A stretch of DNA of 64,000 nt. Origin: Gemmatimonadales bacterium. Lineage in GTDB: Bacteria; Gemmatimonadota; Gemmatimonadetes; Gemmatimonadales; GWC2-71-9. The stretch spans positions 85,434 to 149,433 of the forward strand of contig DASUJH010000002.1 of NCBI GenBank assembly GCA_036279355.1. The letters run 5' to 3'. This document shows, one piece after another, positions 53,088 to 61,972 of this stretch; the stretch's first letter is position 1; each line of letters begins with the position of its first letter. The position numbers were made by a program, and so were the translations under genes. The notes below the pieces were generated by a model that saw nothing but the letters and a program-made list of their open reading frames with translations, was not told where the DNA came from and ran no database searches.

Positions 53088-54158
53088 TCAACCAGCCGGG
53101 GTGGTGCCCGCCGGCCGCCTGCGAATGTCGGCGACGATCCCGTTCCAGAACACCATTCCGGGCAGCACCATGACGACCACGTCTACCGCGCGGCAGAGCA
53201 CCGAAACGGCCAGCGCCGCCGTCACCGGAACCCCGAAGAGGCCGAGCAGATAGACCATGGCACCTTCGCCCACGCCGAGCCCTCCGATGGAGAGCGGGAG
53301 CCGGGTGACGAAGAGCGTGAGCGGCATGGTCACGACCGCCGCCGTGAACGACAGGTGGACGCCAACAGCTATGGCGCATAGCCACAGATTGGCGATGGGG
53401 AACCACTGCTCCCCGACCGAAAGCAGTCCCACCATCGCGAGCACCGCCGGGCGCCGGCGGTACACCTGGTAGGCTGTGCTCAGGCGAAACACGAAGTTGA
53501 AGCCGCGGGGCAGACGCCCGCGCCTCGCCAGACGCTCGACCCACCCCGCGAGGCCCGGCACGAGCGGGATGAGCGTCACCCCGACGCTCACGCCGAACGC
53601 GGCAAGGGCCCACGGGAGCAGGGAACCGAGCGGCAGGTCGGCGTGGATGGCGAGGATGAGCGCGATGCAGGCGAGCACCCCGCCCGCGGAAAGCCCTAGC
53701 AGCCGTTCGGCGACGATCGACGCCGCGACCTCCGCCACGGTCTGCCGGGAGCGGCCAACGGCGGCGGCCCTCACGGCATCCGCACCGACTGTGGAGGGAA
53801 GGAGGTACTGCGCCACACCGGAGCCGAGGTAAGCGCGCAAGGCCGGGAACCAACGCGCGTCCGGCACCTGAACGCGAAGTAGCGGCATCCACTTTCCGAC
53901 CATCACGAACCGATCGGCAATCAGCACGACGAGCGCGATCAGGAGCGGCACCGGCCGCGCGGACGTGACCAGCCGGGCGAGGTCGCCCAAATGCACGAGG
54001 TGGAGCAGAAGCGCGATGAACGCGACCGTGACCGCGGTGCGGAGCAGCCGGCCGCCCCATTTCGGGCGCACGTTGGCGCCCGCGGGCACCGGTGGTCCGG
54101 CGCCGCGGACCGCGTGGTCGGACGCCCGAGCGCGGGATTGCTGCTCCGAGACGGTCAC
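53088..54158 (-). CDS. Lysylphosphatidylglycerol synthase TM-region-like (flippase-like) protein, copy 2
   Basis: The 356-aa multi-span protein has the landmarks of this family: LIADRFVMVGKWMPLLRVQV, AQYLLPSTVGADAVRAAAVG, VAEVAASIVAERLLGLSAGG and LPLSIGGLGVGEGAMVYLLG. The family includes the MprF flippase domain and AglD-like proteins tied to lipid-linked glycans. The GTG start at 54158 overlaps the stop of a paralogous gene as GTGA; the first 35 residues are a variable cytoplasmic tail. Within this locus a role in moving or anchoring a glycolipid is plausible but inferred. Confidence 0.87.
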   Translation of the reverse strand: MTVSEQQSRARASDHAVRGAGPPVPAGANVRPKWGGRLLRTAVTVAFIALLLHLVHLGDLARLVTSARPVPLLIALVVLIADRFVMVGKWMPLLRVQVPDARWFPALRAYLGSGVAQYLLPSTVGADAVRAAAVGRSRQTVAEVAASIVAERLLGLSAGGVLACIALILAIHADLPLGSLLPWALAAFGVSVGVTLIPLVPGLAGWVERLARRGRLPRGFNFVFRLSTAYQVYRRRPAVLAMVGLLSVGEQWFPIANLWLCAIAVGVHLSFTAAVVTMPLTLFVTRLPLSIGGLGVGEGAMVYLLGLFGVPVTAALAVSVLCRAVDVVVMVLPGMVFWNGIVADIRRRPAGTTPAG

Positions 54159-55153
54159 GGCTCGCTCGCGCGTGGGCGGAGCCCGACGAGGTCGCGCCAG
54201 AGGAGCGCACCGGGCAGTGCCACGCACAACTCGAGCACCCGAAACAGGAGCGACAGCGCCACCGCCTCCGCGACCGCAATGCCATAGAGCTCGTCGAGCA
54301 GGAAGGCAAACCCGCCCTCGGCGATCCCGAGCCCCCAGATCGTGATCGGCAGCCGGTACAGCACCAGGGTGATCGGAGTGACCACGAGCAGCATCCGCAG
54401 GGTGATTGCGCTGTTGATGGCGAGACCGAGAATCCACATGATCACGACGACGAGGCCGGTTTCGAGCAGCGACAGCAGCAGCACACCGAGCATCGTTCCG
54501 GGATGGTTCCGGTACACGGTGTACGCGCGGCCGAACCGGCTGATGCCGCGCACCCATCGGGACGAGGCGCCCCGCCTCGCCCAGGCCCGCATCCGCGCGC
54601 GGATCGGATGGCTCAGGGACGCGAGCAGCGCCCCGAGCCCGAGCGCCACGAGCGAGAGCGCCCAGAGGCGGAAGCTCCGCAAGTGATGCGTGGGGGGAAA
54701 AGCGATGAGGACAGCGGCGAGATTCGCGATGACGAGCGCCGTGAGTCCGAGCACGCGTTCCATGGCGATCGACGCACCGATCTCGGCCACGGCGTTGCGC
54801 GCGCGGCCGAGGGCCATCGCGCGGAGCACGTCGCCGCCGATCGAGGCGGGCAGCAGAAACGACGCGGCAAATGCCGCATGATACGCCCGGATCGAGGGCC
54901 AGAGCCGGAGGTCGGGCGCCTGCAGCGTGGCCAGCGGGTACCACTTGGCCGCCTGGAAAATGCGGTCGGCCGCGAGGACCGCGAAGGCCAGCGTGAGCAG
55001 CAGCGCGTCGGCGGTGATGACATGGTGCCAGGCGCCCCTCAGGTCCACCTGGCTTACCAGCGTCGCGACGAATGCGGCGGTGAGGAGCCACGCCAACGCC
55101 ATCTTCCGGCGACGTGGCGGCGCGGCTGCGGGGGCGGCGGCGAGCTCTGTCAT
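54155..55153 (-). CDS. Lysylphosphatidylglycerol synthase TM-region-like (flippase-like) protein, copy 1
   Basis: The 332-aa protein shares with its downstream neighbour the blocks LAADRIFQAAKWYPLATLQA, ASFLLPASIGGDVLRAMALG and VAEIGASIAMERVLGLTALV, and has LPITIWGLGIAEGGFAFLLD. About eight membrane segments are predicted. The two are clearly paralogues from a tandem duplication that has diverged, so they probably have different substrates. The start overlaps the asnB stop by 4 bases, placing it second in the minus-strand operon asnB-flippase-flippase. Confidence 0.88.
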   Translation of the reverse strand: MTELAAAPAAAPPRRRKMALAWLLTAAFVATLVSQVDLRGAWHHVITADALLLTLAFAVLAADRIFQAAKWYPLATLQAPDLRLWPSIRAYHAAFAASFLLPASIGGDVLRAMALGRARNAVAEIGASIAMERVLGLTALVIANLAAVLIAFPPTHHLRSFRLWALSLVALGLGALLASLSHPIRARMRAWARRGASSRWVRGISRFGRAYTVYRNHPGTMLGVLLLSLLETGLVVVIMWILGLAINSAITLRMLLVVTPITLVLYRLPITIWGLGIAEGGFAFLLDELYGIAVAEAVALSLLFRVLELCVALPGALLWRDLVGLRPRASEP

Positions 55154-57117
55154 GCGGTGCGGGCCAACGCGGCGCGCGGCGGCTGAGACCGGCCGCCCAG
55201 CGTCTCGGCGAGCTCCGATTCGACCGCCGCGACGGACTGGCCCTCGATGTGAATGCGGTACCAGAGCTCGGCGTTGAGCAACAGCCAGAGCCGGTTGCCG
55301 TGGTCGGCCCGGCCGGCAAGATGGCTGCCGAGCATCGCCTCGATGGCGGGCGCGCGCAGCAGGCCCGCCTGGACCAGTCGGGCATCGCGCAGCCAGTGAC
55401 CGAAGATCGAGCCGAACTGCGCGCGCATGAGATACGGCAGGGCCGAGGAGAAGCCCTGCTTGGGCCGCCGAAGCACCTCGGGCGGGATGTACCGTTCGGC
55501 CAGGCGCATCTGCAGATAGCGGCGGCGGCGGCCGCGGATCTTGAGATTGACCGGGAGTGTGGCCGCGAACTCGGCGAGCCGATGGTCGAGGAACGGCGAT
55601 CGGGCCTCGAGCCCGTGGGCCATGCTCATCCGATCCAGGATCATCACCGAGTGGTTCGGCAGCCGCACCATGCTGTCCGCGAGCAGCATGCGGTCCACGG
55701 CGTCCTTCACCCGGGCATCGCCGTGCCAGCGGATGACCGATGCCTCCGCGTCAAACGCGGCCACCGAGCGCCGAAAGTCGTCGCTGTAGAGCTCGGCCCG
55801 GCGCGGCGGGGTGAAGTAGGCGTAGCTCAGGCTGCGCGCATACCGGCGGCCCTCGTCCACCTGCGCCAGCTCATCCATCCAGCGCACCTGGTGGGTGAGG
55901 CTCTTGTACCAGGCGCCGTCCGGGGCGAGCGCCAGAATCCGGCGCACCACGTGCCGGCGGAGCGCCGCGGGCAACGCCGCGTAGTGCCGCACGTAGAGCG
56001 TGCCGTAATAGCGGTCGTAGCCGCCGAAGAGCTCGTCGCCGCCGTCGCCGCCCAGGGCCACCTTGACCTCGCGCCGCGCCGTGGCCGACAGTTGATAGAG
56101 GCAGACGCTCAGCGGGTCGGACGGCTCATCGAGGTGGTACACGACCCTCGGCAGCAGGCCGACGATGTCGCCGTCGATGACGCTCGCGTGATGGGTGGTG
56201 CCGTAGCGTGCGGAGACGAGGCGGGCCGCCGGCCCTTCGTCGAAGCGGCCGTACGGCAGACTTACGGAAAAGGTGTGGAACGGCTCGTCCGTGGCGGCAC
56301 GCATGGCGGCCACGACCAGCCCGGAATCGACGCCACCGCTCAGGAACGCCCCGACGGGCACGTCGCTCACCATGTGCAGGCGCACCGCCTCGCGGAGCTC
56401 GTGGTCGAGCCGGTCGAGCGCCTCCGCCTCGGTGAGCGGCTGCTTGGGCTCGAACTTGAGGTCCCAGTACCGCTCGACCGACACCCGGCCATCCGACGCG
56501 TCGAGCAGATGGGCCGGCGGCAGCTTGCGGATGCCGCGGAACATCGAGCGATCGTCCGCAATGACACGCAAGGTGAGGTATTCGTCGAGGGCGATGGGGT
56601 CCAGGGTTCGAAGGGCCGGTGCCACCGCCAGAATGGCCTTGATCTCCGAGGCGAAGTAGAGCCGCTCGCCCTGACGCGCCCAGTAAAGCGGCTTCTGCCC
56701 GAGATGATCGCGGGCAATGAGAAGGCGGCGGCGGCGCCGGTCCCACAGCGCAAAGGCGAACATGCCGCGCAGCTCGCGCACGAGGTCCGCGCCGCGGTCC
56801 TCATAGAGGTGCACCAGCACCTCGGTGTCGCTCTGGGTGCGGAAGCGATGACCGCGGGCGAGGAGTTGCCGGCGGAGGGTCTGGTAGTTGTAAATCTCGC
56901 CGTTCAGCACCACCCAGACGGTATCGTCCTCGTTCGGGATGGGCTGCCGGCCGCCGGCGAGATCGATGATGGAAAGGCGGCGGAAGCCGAGCCCGAATCC
57001 GGGCTCTACATGGATAGTGGCGTCGTCCGGGCCGCGGTGAGCGATGGCATCGGCCATGCGCCCCACCTCGTCGCCCGCGACGCTGCTTCGATCCAGGATG
57101 CCGACGAATCCGCACAT
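55150..57117 (-). CDS. asnB: Glutamine-hydrolysing asparagine synthase-like amidotransferase
   Basis: The 655-aa protein has the N-terminal glutaminase with Cys2 (MCGFVGILDRSSVAGDEVGR, IAHRGPDDATIHVEPGFGLG, LNGEIYNYQTLRR) and the synthase domain with the ATP-pyrophosphatase loop SGGVDS (260-265) and GGDGGDELFGGYDRYY. Enzymes of this kind inside exosortase/polysaccharide loci are thought to amidate an acid, for instance a uronic acid or glycan-linked carboxylate, rather than aspartate. The C-terminal region (about 520-655, GLEARSPFLDHRLAEFAATL) is complete. It heads the minus-strand operon with the two flippase-like genes. Confidence 0.92.
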   Translation of the reverse strand: MCGFVGILDRSSVAGDEVGRMADAIAHRGPDDATIHVEPGFGLGFRRLSIIDLAGGRQPIPNEDDTVWVVLNGEIYNYQTLRRQLLARGHRFRTQSDTEVLVHLYEDRGADLVRELRGMFAFALWDRRRRRLLIARDHLGQKPLYWARQGERLYFASEIKAILAVAPALRTLDPIALDEYLTLRVIADDRSMFRGIRKLPPAHLLDASDGRVSVERYWDLKFEPKQPLTEAEALDRLDHELREAVRLHMVSDVPVGAFLSGGVDSGLVVAAMRAATDEPFHTFSVSLPYGRFDEGPAARLVSARYGTTHHASVIDGDIVGLLPRVVYHLDEPSDPLSVCLYQLSATARREVKVALGGDGGDELFGGYDRYYGTLYVRHYAALPAALRRHVVRRILALAPDGAWYKSLTHQVRWMDELAQVDEGRRYARSLSYAYFTPPRRAELYSDDFRRSVAAFDAEASVIRWHGDARVKDAVDRMLLADSMVRLPNHSVMILDRMSMAHGLEARSPFLDHRLAEFAATLPVNLKIRGRRRRYLQMRLAERYIPPEVLRRPKQGFSSALPYLMRAQFGSIFGHWLRDARLVQAGLLRAPAIEAMLGSHLAGRADHGNRLWLLLNAELWYRIHIEGQSVAAVESELAETLGGRSQPPRAALARTA

Positions 57118-57189
57118 GGGCGCCGCCCGGCTGCAAGAGTGAGACCCCGCCCCGCTACATTACCGGTCGGCTTTACGGGAGCCTTCGAT

Positions 57190-58173
57190 TTGCACGTCCT
57201 GATCACCGGCGGAACCGGCTTCATCGGATCGCGCCTGACCGAACGATACCTCGCCGCCGGCCATCGTGTGACCGCCCTGGGCCAAGCGAACACGCCGGCC
57301 GAGGCAGCCAACATCGCCCGCTTGCGCGAGGCCGGGGCCACGGTGGCTGAGGTGTCGGTGACCGACCCGGCGCCCCTCGCCGCCGCGACGGCCGGGGTCG
57401 ACGCGATCATCCACCTGGCCGCAGCCCAGCACGAGATGCACGTGCCGGATGCCCACTTTCGTGCGGTAAACGTCGCCGGCACCCGGCACGTGCTCGATGC
57501 GGCGCTCGCGGGCGGAGTCAGTCGCGTGGTGCACGGCAGCACCATCGGGGTCTACGGCGACGCGGCCGGGCGCATCACCGAGGACACCCCCTGCCGGCCG
57601 GACAACATCTACGGCGTCACGAAGCTCGAGGGCGAGAAGCTGGCCCGGTCGTACGCCGACCGGTTGTCGCTCGTCGCGGTGCGCATTCCGGAGGTGTACG
57701 GGCCAGGCGACCGCCGCCTGCTCAAGCTGTTCCGCGCCATCCAGGGCCGGAAGTTCTTCAACGTAGGACCCGGCGTCAACCTGCATCATCCCATGTACGT
57801 GGACGACCTCGCCGCCGCGCTGGAGCGGCTGGCCGCGCAATCCGATACCCGCGGCGACGTTGTGTTGCTCGCCGGCCCCGCGCCGATTTCCACCAACGAC
57901 ATCGTGTCGGCGGTCGCGGCGGCGGTCGGGACGGCGCCGCCGGGCCTCCGCGTGCCGATTACGCCGCTCTTGGCCCTCGCTACGGCCCTGGAGCTCACGC
58001 TTCGGCCCCTCGGCGTTCAGCCGCCGCTACATCGGCGGCGGATGGATTTCTTCCGCAAGAGCTTCAGTCTCGACACCGCTCGCGCCGCGGCGCTCGGTAT
58101 TTCGCCGCGGGTCGGTTTCCGCGACGGCGCGAGGCTCACGGCGCAATGGTACCGCGGGGCCGGCCTGTTGTAG
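57190..58173 (+). CDS. NAD-dependent epimerase/dehydratase (SDR family)
   Basis: The 327-aa extended SDR enzyme begins at a TTG (LHVLITGGTGFIGSRLTERY) supported by GGGAG about nine bases upstream. It has the NAD-binding GGTGFIG, IIHLAAAQHEMHVPDAHFRA, the catalytic Tyr-Lys pair in NIYGVTKLEGEKLAR, and VVHGSTIGVYGDAAGRITED. Such enzymes alter nucleotide-sugars. It is divergent from asnB across 72 bases. An upstream extension of the frame runs antisense to asnB and is not coding. Confidence 0.88.
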   Translation: MHVLITGGTGFIGSRLTERYLAAGHRVTALGQANTPAEAANIARLREAGATVAEVSVTDPAPLAAATAGVDAIIHLAAAQHEMHVPDAHFRAVNVAGTRHVLDAALAGGVSRVVHGSTIGVYGDAAGRITEDTPCRPDNIYGVTKLEGEKLARSYADRLSLVAVRIPEVYGPGDRRLLKLFRAIQGRKFFNVGPGVNLHHPMYVDDLAAALERLAAQSDTRGDVVLLAGPAPISTNDIVSAVAAAVGTAPPGLRVPITPLLALATALELTLRPLGVQPPLHRRRMDFFRKSFSLDTARAAALGISPRVGFRDGARLTAQWYRGAGLL

Positions 58174-58206
58174 CATGTTCCGCCTCCCACGATCGCGAGC
58201 AGACCG

Positions 58207-58959
58207 ATGACACAGCCCGGGACCTCCCTGGACGACGCCCTCGCCGCCAAGATCGAGCCGTTCGACTCCTTCTGGGAGGCGCCGGATGACGTCGAGGCGG
58301 GATTCAACCGGTTCGCGACTTTCTATCGGCACAATTACCTGCGGTACCTGCCTGCCGATCGCAACTCGCGGATCCTGGTGATCAGTTGCGGGCCGGGCTA
58401 CTTCGTGAGCTTGCTCAAGAACGAGGGCTATACCCGGGTGACCGGCATTGATTCGTTTCCGGAAAAGGTCGAGTACGCCCGCAAGCGCGGCCTCGATTGC
58501 CGCGTGGCGCGTGCCTTCGGCTTTCTTGCGGCGAGTACCGACGCGTACGACGCCATCATTGCCGAGCAGGAGCTGAACCACCTCACGAAGGACGAGATCC
58601 TGCGCTTCCTCGCGCTCTGCCGCGAGAAGCTCGCGGAAGGAGGTACGCTCCTGGTGCACGCGATCAATGGCGCGCACCCCATCGTAGGGTCCGAGTCGCG
58701 CTGGGGCAACTTCGACCACTACAACGCCTGGACCCACTACAGCCTGCAGCAGGTGATGGAGCACGGCGGCTTTAGGGATGTCGAGGTTTTCCCGCTCAAC
58801 CTGTACGTCTTCTATCGGAATCCGCTCAACTACGTGGCACTTCTCTGGGATGCCGTGACCCGCGGCCTCTTTCTTTTCAGCTTCAAGATGGTGGGCAAGA
58901 GCAACAAACTCTTCAGCAAGAAGATCGGCGCGGTGGGCCGGAAGCGCGGGCGCACCTGA
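58207..58959 (+). CDS. Class I SAM-dependent methyltransferase
   Basis: The 250-aa protein has motif I ILVISCGPGYFVSLLKNEGY with the acidic loop VTGIDSFPEKVEYARKRG, then DAYDAIIAEQELNHLTKDEI and a post-core LLVHAINGAHPIVGSESRWG. The last 50 residues (PLNYVALLWDAVTRGLFLFS) are hydrophobic and then basic (KSNKLFSKKIGAVGRKRGRT), which could attach it to the membrane. In this locus it probably methylates a sugar or a lipid-linked intermediate. The stop overlaps the next start by one base (TGATG). Confidence 0.88.
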   Translation: MTQPGTSLDDALAAKIEPFDSFWEAPDDVEAGFNRFATFYRHNYLRYLPADRNSRILVISCGPGYFVSLLKNEGYTRVTGIDSFPEKVEYARKRGLDCRVARAFGFLAASTDAYDAIIAEQELNHLTKDEILRFLALCREKLAEGGTLLVHAINGAHPIVGSESRWGNFDHYNAWTHYSLQQVMEHGGFRDVEVFPLNLYVFYRNPLNYVALLWDAVTRGLFLFSFKMVGKSNKLFSKKIGAVGRKRGRT

Positions 58960-60632
58960 TGGAGCGGAATCTCGGCGCGCTGGAGGAGCGGGAGTTCGAC
59001 ATCGCCGTCGTGGGCGGGGGCATCACCGGCATCTGCACGGCGTGGGATGCGGCGCTGCGCGGGCTCTCGGTGGCGCTGATCGAGCGGGGCGACTTCGCCG
59101 AGGAAACCTCCGCGCATTCGTTTCGAATGGTCCACGGCGGAATCCGCTACCTGCAGCATGCCGACCTGCCGAGGATTCGCGAGTCGGTGCGCGAGCGGCG
59201 CGCGCTGCTCCGGGTGGCGCCGCACCTGGTCGAGCCTTTGCCGATCGTGATTCCCACCTTCGGCCATGGCATGCAGGGCAAGGCGGCGCTCGGCGCCGGA
59301 TTCAAGCTGTACGATCTGTGCGCGGCCGACCGGAACCGCGGCATCCGCGACCCCGCCCGACGGATCCCGCCGGGGCGGCTCCTCACCCGGCGCGAGGCGC
59401 TGGCGCTCTTTCCCGACCTCGACCGGCCCGGGCTCACCGGCGCCGGAGTGTTTTCGGATGGCCAGATGTACAACCCGCCGCGGCTCGCGCTCGCGTTTCT
59501 CGAATCGGCGGTGGCGGCCGGCGCGGTCGTGGCCAATTACGTGGCGGCCACCGGCTTTCATCTCACGGGCAAGCGCGTGGACGGAGTCGAGGCGACCGAC
59601 GTGCTGGGCGGTGGCACACTTCGGATCCGGGCCGCGGTGGTGGTGAACGCCGCCGGACCGTGGGCGCCGGGACTGCTCGACGGGAGCGCCGGTCCGACCC
59701 TTACGCCCGGGGCTACGTTCTCCCGGGACACCTGCTTCGTCCTTCGCCGCGCCCCCCGCAACCGCCACGGGCTCGCGGTGCTGGGCGCGACGCACGACCC
59801 GGACGCACTCCTGAGCCGCGCCGCACGGCACCTCTTCCTTGTACCGTGGCGCGGCTACACTTTACTCGGCGTCTGGCACAAGGTATTTCCCGATCACCCC
59901 GATACGATGACCGTCACCCGAGCGGAGCTCGACGCCTACCTCGCCGAGGTGAACGCGGCATCCCCCGCCCTGCAGCTCACGCCGGATGACGTGAATTGCT
60001 TCAATGCGGGCCTGGTTCTGTTCGGCGACAACGCGCCGGGAGCCAAGCATCTGAGTTACGGCCATCGGGCGCGCGTCGTGGACCATGCCGAGGCCGACGG
60101 GCACGCGGGACTCATCACCTCGATCGGCGTGCGCTGGACGACGGCGCGCGCCGTGGCCCAGGAGGTGGTGGACCTCGCGGGCCGGAAGCTCGGGCGCACG
60201 CTGCCCGGGTCGCGCACTGCTTACACCCGCATCCGTGGCGGCCAGGTGGACGATATCGAGCACTTCGTCAGCGCCGCCGTAGCGCGGCGGCCAGCCGGCA
60301 TCACGGACGAGGCGGCGCGGACCCTTGCGCGGAATCACGGCTCTGCCATGGGCGAGGTGCTCGCCCATGTGGAGCGCGACGCCGCGCTGGGCCAATCTGT
60401 CGCCGGCACCCATGTGATCGAGGCCGAGGTGGCGCACGCGGTACGGGACGAAATGGCCCAGCGCCTCGCTGACGTGGTGTACCGCCGCACCGATCTCGGC
60501 ACGGGCGAGCGGCCGACCCGCGCCGCGCTGGAGCAGTGCGCGCGGATCCTGGCGGGCGAGCTCGGATGGACGCCCGAGCGGAGCCGCGACGAGATCACCC
60601 GCGCCGAGGCCGCCTTTCCGGTCCCCGTGTGA
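58959..60632 (+). CDS. FAD-dependent oxidoreductase, glycerol-3-phosphate dehydrogenase-like
   Basis: The 557-aa protein has an N-terminal FAD-binding Rossmann motif VVGGGITGICTAWDAALRG (glycines 19-24), ERGDFAEETSAHSFRMVHGG typical of GlpD (compare SSRTSSKLIHGG), VVVNAAGPWAPG and the C-terminal GlpD-like domain. It resembles aerobic GlpD but is encoded between a methyltransferase and a GT4 gene, so it may oxidise a different hydroxy-acid or glyceryl compound, perhaps one related to the FkbH-derived group. That link is speculation. The next gene overlaps by 4 bases (GTGA). Confidence 0.88.
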   Translation: MERNLGALEEREFDIAVVGGGITGICTAWDAALRGLSVALIERGDFAEETSAHSFRMVHGGIRYLQHADLPRIRESVRERRALLRVAPHLVEPLPIVIPTFGHGMQGKAALGAGFKLYDLCAADRNRGIRDPARRIPPGRLLTRREALALFPDLDRPGLTGAGVFSDGQMYNPPRLALAFLESAVAAGAVVANYVAATGFHLTGKRVDGVEATDVLGGGTLRIRAAVVVNAAGPWAPGLLDGSAGPTLTPGATFSRDTCFVLRRAPRNRHGLAVLGATHDPDALLSRAARHLFLVPWRGYTLLGVWHKVFPDHPDTMTVTRAELDAYLAEVNAASPALQLTPDDVNCFNAGLVLFGDNAPGAKHLSYGHRARVVDHAEADGHAGLITSIGVRWTTARAVAQEVVDLAGRKLGRTLPGSRTAYTRIRGGQVDDIEHFVSAAVARRPAGITDEAARTLARNHGSAMGEVLAHVERDAALGQSVAGTHVIEAEVAHAVRDEMAQRLADVVYRRTDLGTGERPTRAALEQCARILAGELGWTPERSRDEITRAEAAFPVPV

Positions 60633-61792
60633 AGATCCTCATTTTCGACTACGAGTATCCGCCGGTCGGCGGCGGCGGCGGGATCGTCAACGCCCTCATC
60701 GCCGAGGAACTGGCCTGCCGTCACGCTGTCACCGTCATCACGTCGGCCTACGACGCGCTGCCGCGGCGCGAGATGCGCGGCGGGGTCGAGGTCGTGCGGG
60801 TGCCGGTGATCGGCCGCACCGACAAGTCGGTGGCATCGCTGCCCTCCATGCTGAGCTACCCGCCGGCCGCCTGGCTCGCTGCCGCGCGACTGCTTCGCGG
60901 CCGGCGCTTCGACGTCATCAACAGCCATTTCGCGGTGCCGACCGGTCCGGGGTCGCTGCCGGTCGCGCGGCTCTCCCGGACCCCGCACGTAATCTCGATC
61001 CACGGCGGCGATATCTACGACCCGTCGAAGCGAATCTCGCCCCATCGCTCGGCGGCGCTTCGCGCTGTGGTCGCGGCCGTGCTGCGCGGCTCGGACCGGG
61101 TCGTGGCCCAATCGAGCAACACGCGCGACAACGTCTACCGCTATTACCGCTATCGCGGCCCCATCGACATCGTGCCGCTCGGCATCCGCCAGCCGGAGGT
61201 GGCGCCGGCCACACGGCGGCAACTGGGGTTGCCGGAGGACGAATTCCTCGCGGTTACGGTGGGCCGCCTGGTGCCTCGCAAGGCCATCGGCACGCTGCTC
61301 GACGCGCTCGCGCTGCCGGGCGGCGCGCAGGTGCACCTGGTGGTCCTGGGAGCCGGACCGGAGCTCGGAGCGCTCGAGCGCCACGCGGCGACGCGCGGCC
61401 TCAGCGAGCGGGTGCGATTCCTCGGCTGGGTGGACGAGCCTCGCAAGTGGCAAATCCTGCGGGTGGCCGATGCGTACCTCTCGGCGACTATGCACGAAGG
61501 GTTCGGACTGGTCTACCTCGAAGCGATGGCGTCGGGGTTGCCGGTGATCACGCCCAATCACGGGGGTCAGGTGGACTTCCTGCGGGACGGTGAGACGGGC
61601 TTCCTGGTTCCTCCAGGGGACGCCGAGCGGTTGGCCGCCGCGATCGGGCGCCTGCGCGCCGATCCCGCGCTCGCCGCGCGGATGCGCGAGACCAATCTCG
61701 CCCTCGCGCCGGCGCACCGCATCGAGCACTGCGCCGCGGCCTACGAGCGGCTGCTCGACGCAACCGCAGGCGCGCACGGAGCGCGATCGTAG
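60629..61792 (+). CDS. GT4 glycosyltransferase
   Basis: The 387-aa GT-B enzyme starts at a GTG (MKILIFDYEYPPVGGGGGIV) overlapping the stop of the previous gene. It has VINSHFAVPTGPGSLPVARL, HVISIHGGDIYDPSKRISPH and the donor-site region AVTVGRLVPRKAIGTLLDAL and SATMHEGFGLVYLEAMASGL, with the conserved E-x7-E pattern. It is likely to add one sugar to the lipid-linked chain. It is followed by 180 bases and then the sigma-54-controlled deacetylase-GT2 gene. Confidence 0.93.
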   Translation: MKILIFDYEYPPVGGGGGIVNALIAEELACRHAVTVITSAYDALPRREMRGGVEVVRVPVIGRTDKSVASLPSMLSYPPAAWLAAARLLRGRRFDVINSHFAVPTGPGSLPVARLSRTPHVISIHGGDIYDPSKRISPHRSAALRAVVAAVLRGSDRVVAQSSNTRDNVYRYYRYRGPIDIVPLGIRQPEVAPATRRQLGLPEDEFLAVTVGRLVPRKAIGTLLDALALPGGAQVHLVVLGAGPELGALERHAATRGLSERVRFLGWVDEPRKWQILRVADAYLSATMHEGFGLVYLEAMASGLPVITPNHGGQVDFLRDGETGFLVPPGDAERLAAAIGRLRADPALAARMRETNLALAPAHRIEHCAAAYERLLDATAGAHGARS

Positions 61793-61912
61793 CGCGCGAC
61801 ACCCGCGCAGTGTGACGCATGATGCTGCGCGTCCGCTATAGAAATCCCACCACAAATACGCGGTCAAACGCCGCTGCGCCGCTCGACCACGGGCGTAATG
61901 GTTGCATCATGC

Positions 61913-61928
61913 TGGCGCCGCTCTTGCT
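61913..61928 (+). promoter_or_regulatory. Strong candidate sigma-54 promoter of the deacetylase-GT2 gene
   Basis: TGGCGCCGCTCTTGCT (61913-61928) matches the -24/-12 consensus at 10 of 12 positions, with GG (61914-61915) and GC (61926-61927) ten bases apart and a perfect TTGCT. Transcription would start near 61939, which requires the ATG at 61973, not the one at 61898. Confidence 0.6.
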
Positions 61929-61972
61929 TAGTGTTCGCGCTTCTTCGTTCGTCGATTCACCGCGTCGTTCCA

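Noticed and set aside
57132..57147. A GG-N10-GC match upstream of asnB on the minus strand
   Set aside because: Only about 7 of 12 positions match, and it would give a leader of only about five bases with no ribosome binding site.
55114..57189. A long plus-strand frame antisense to asnB that joins the epimerase gene
   Set aside because: The part before 57190 is low-complexity shadow translation of asnB; the epimerase has its own TTG with a ribosome binding site.
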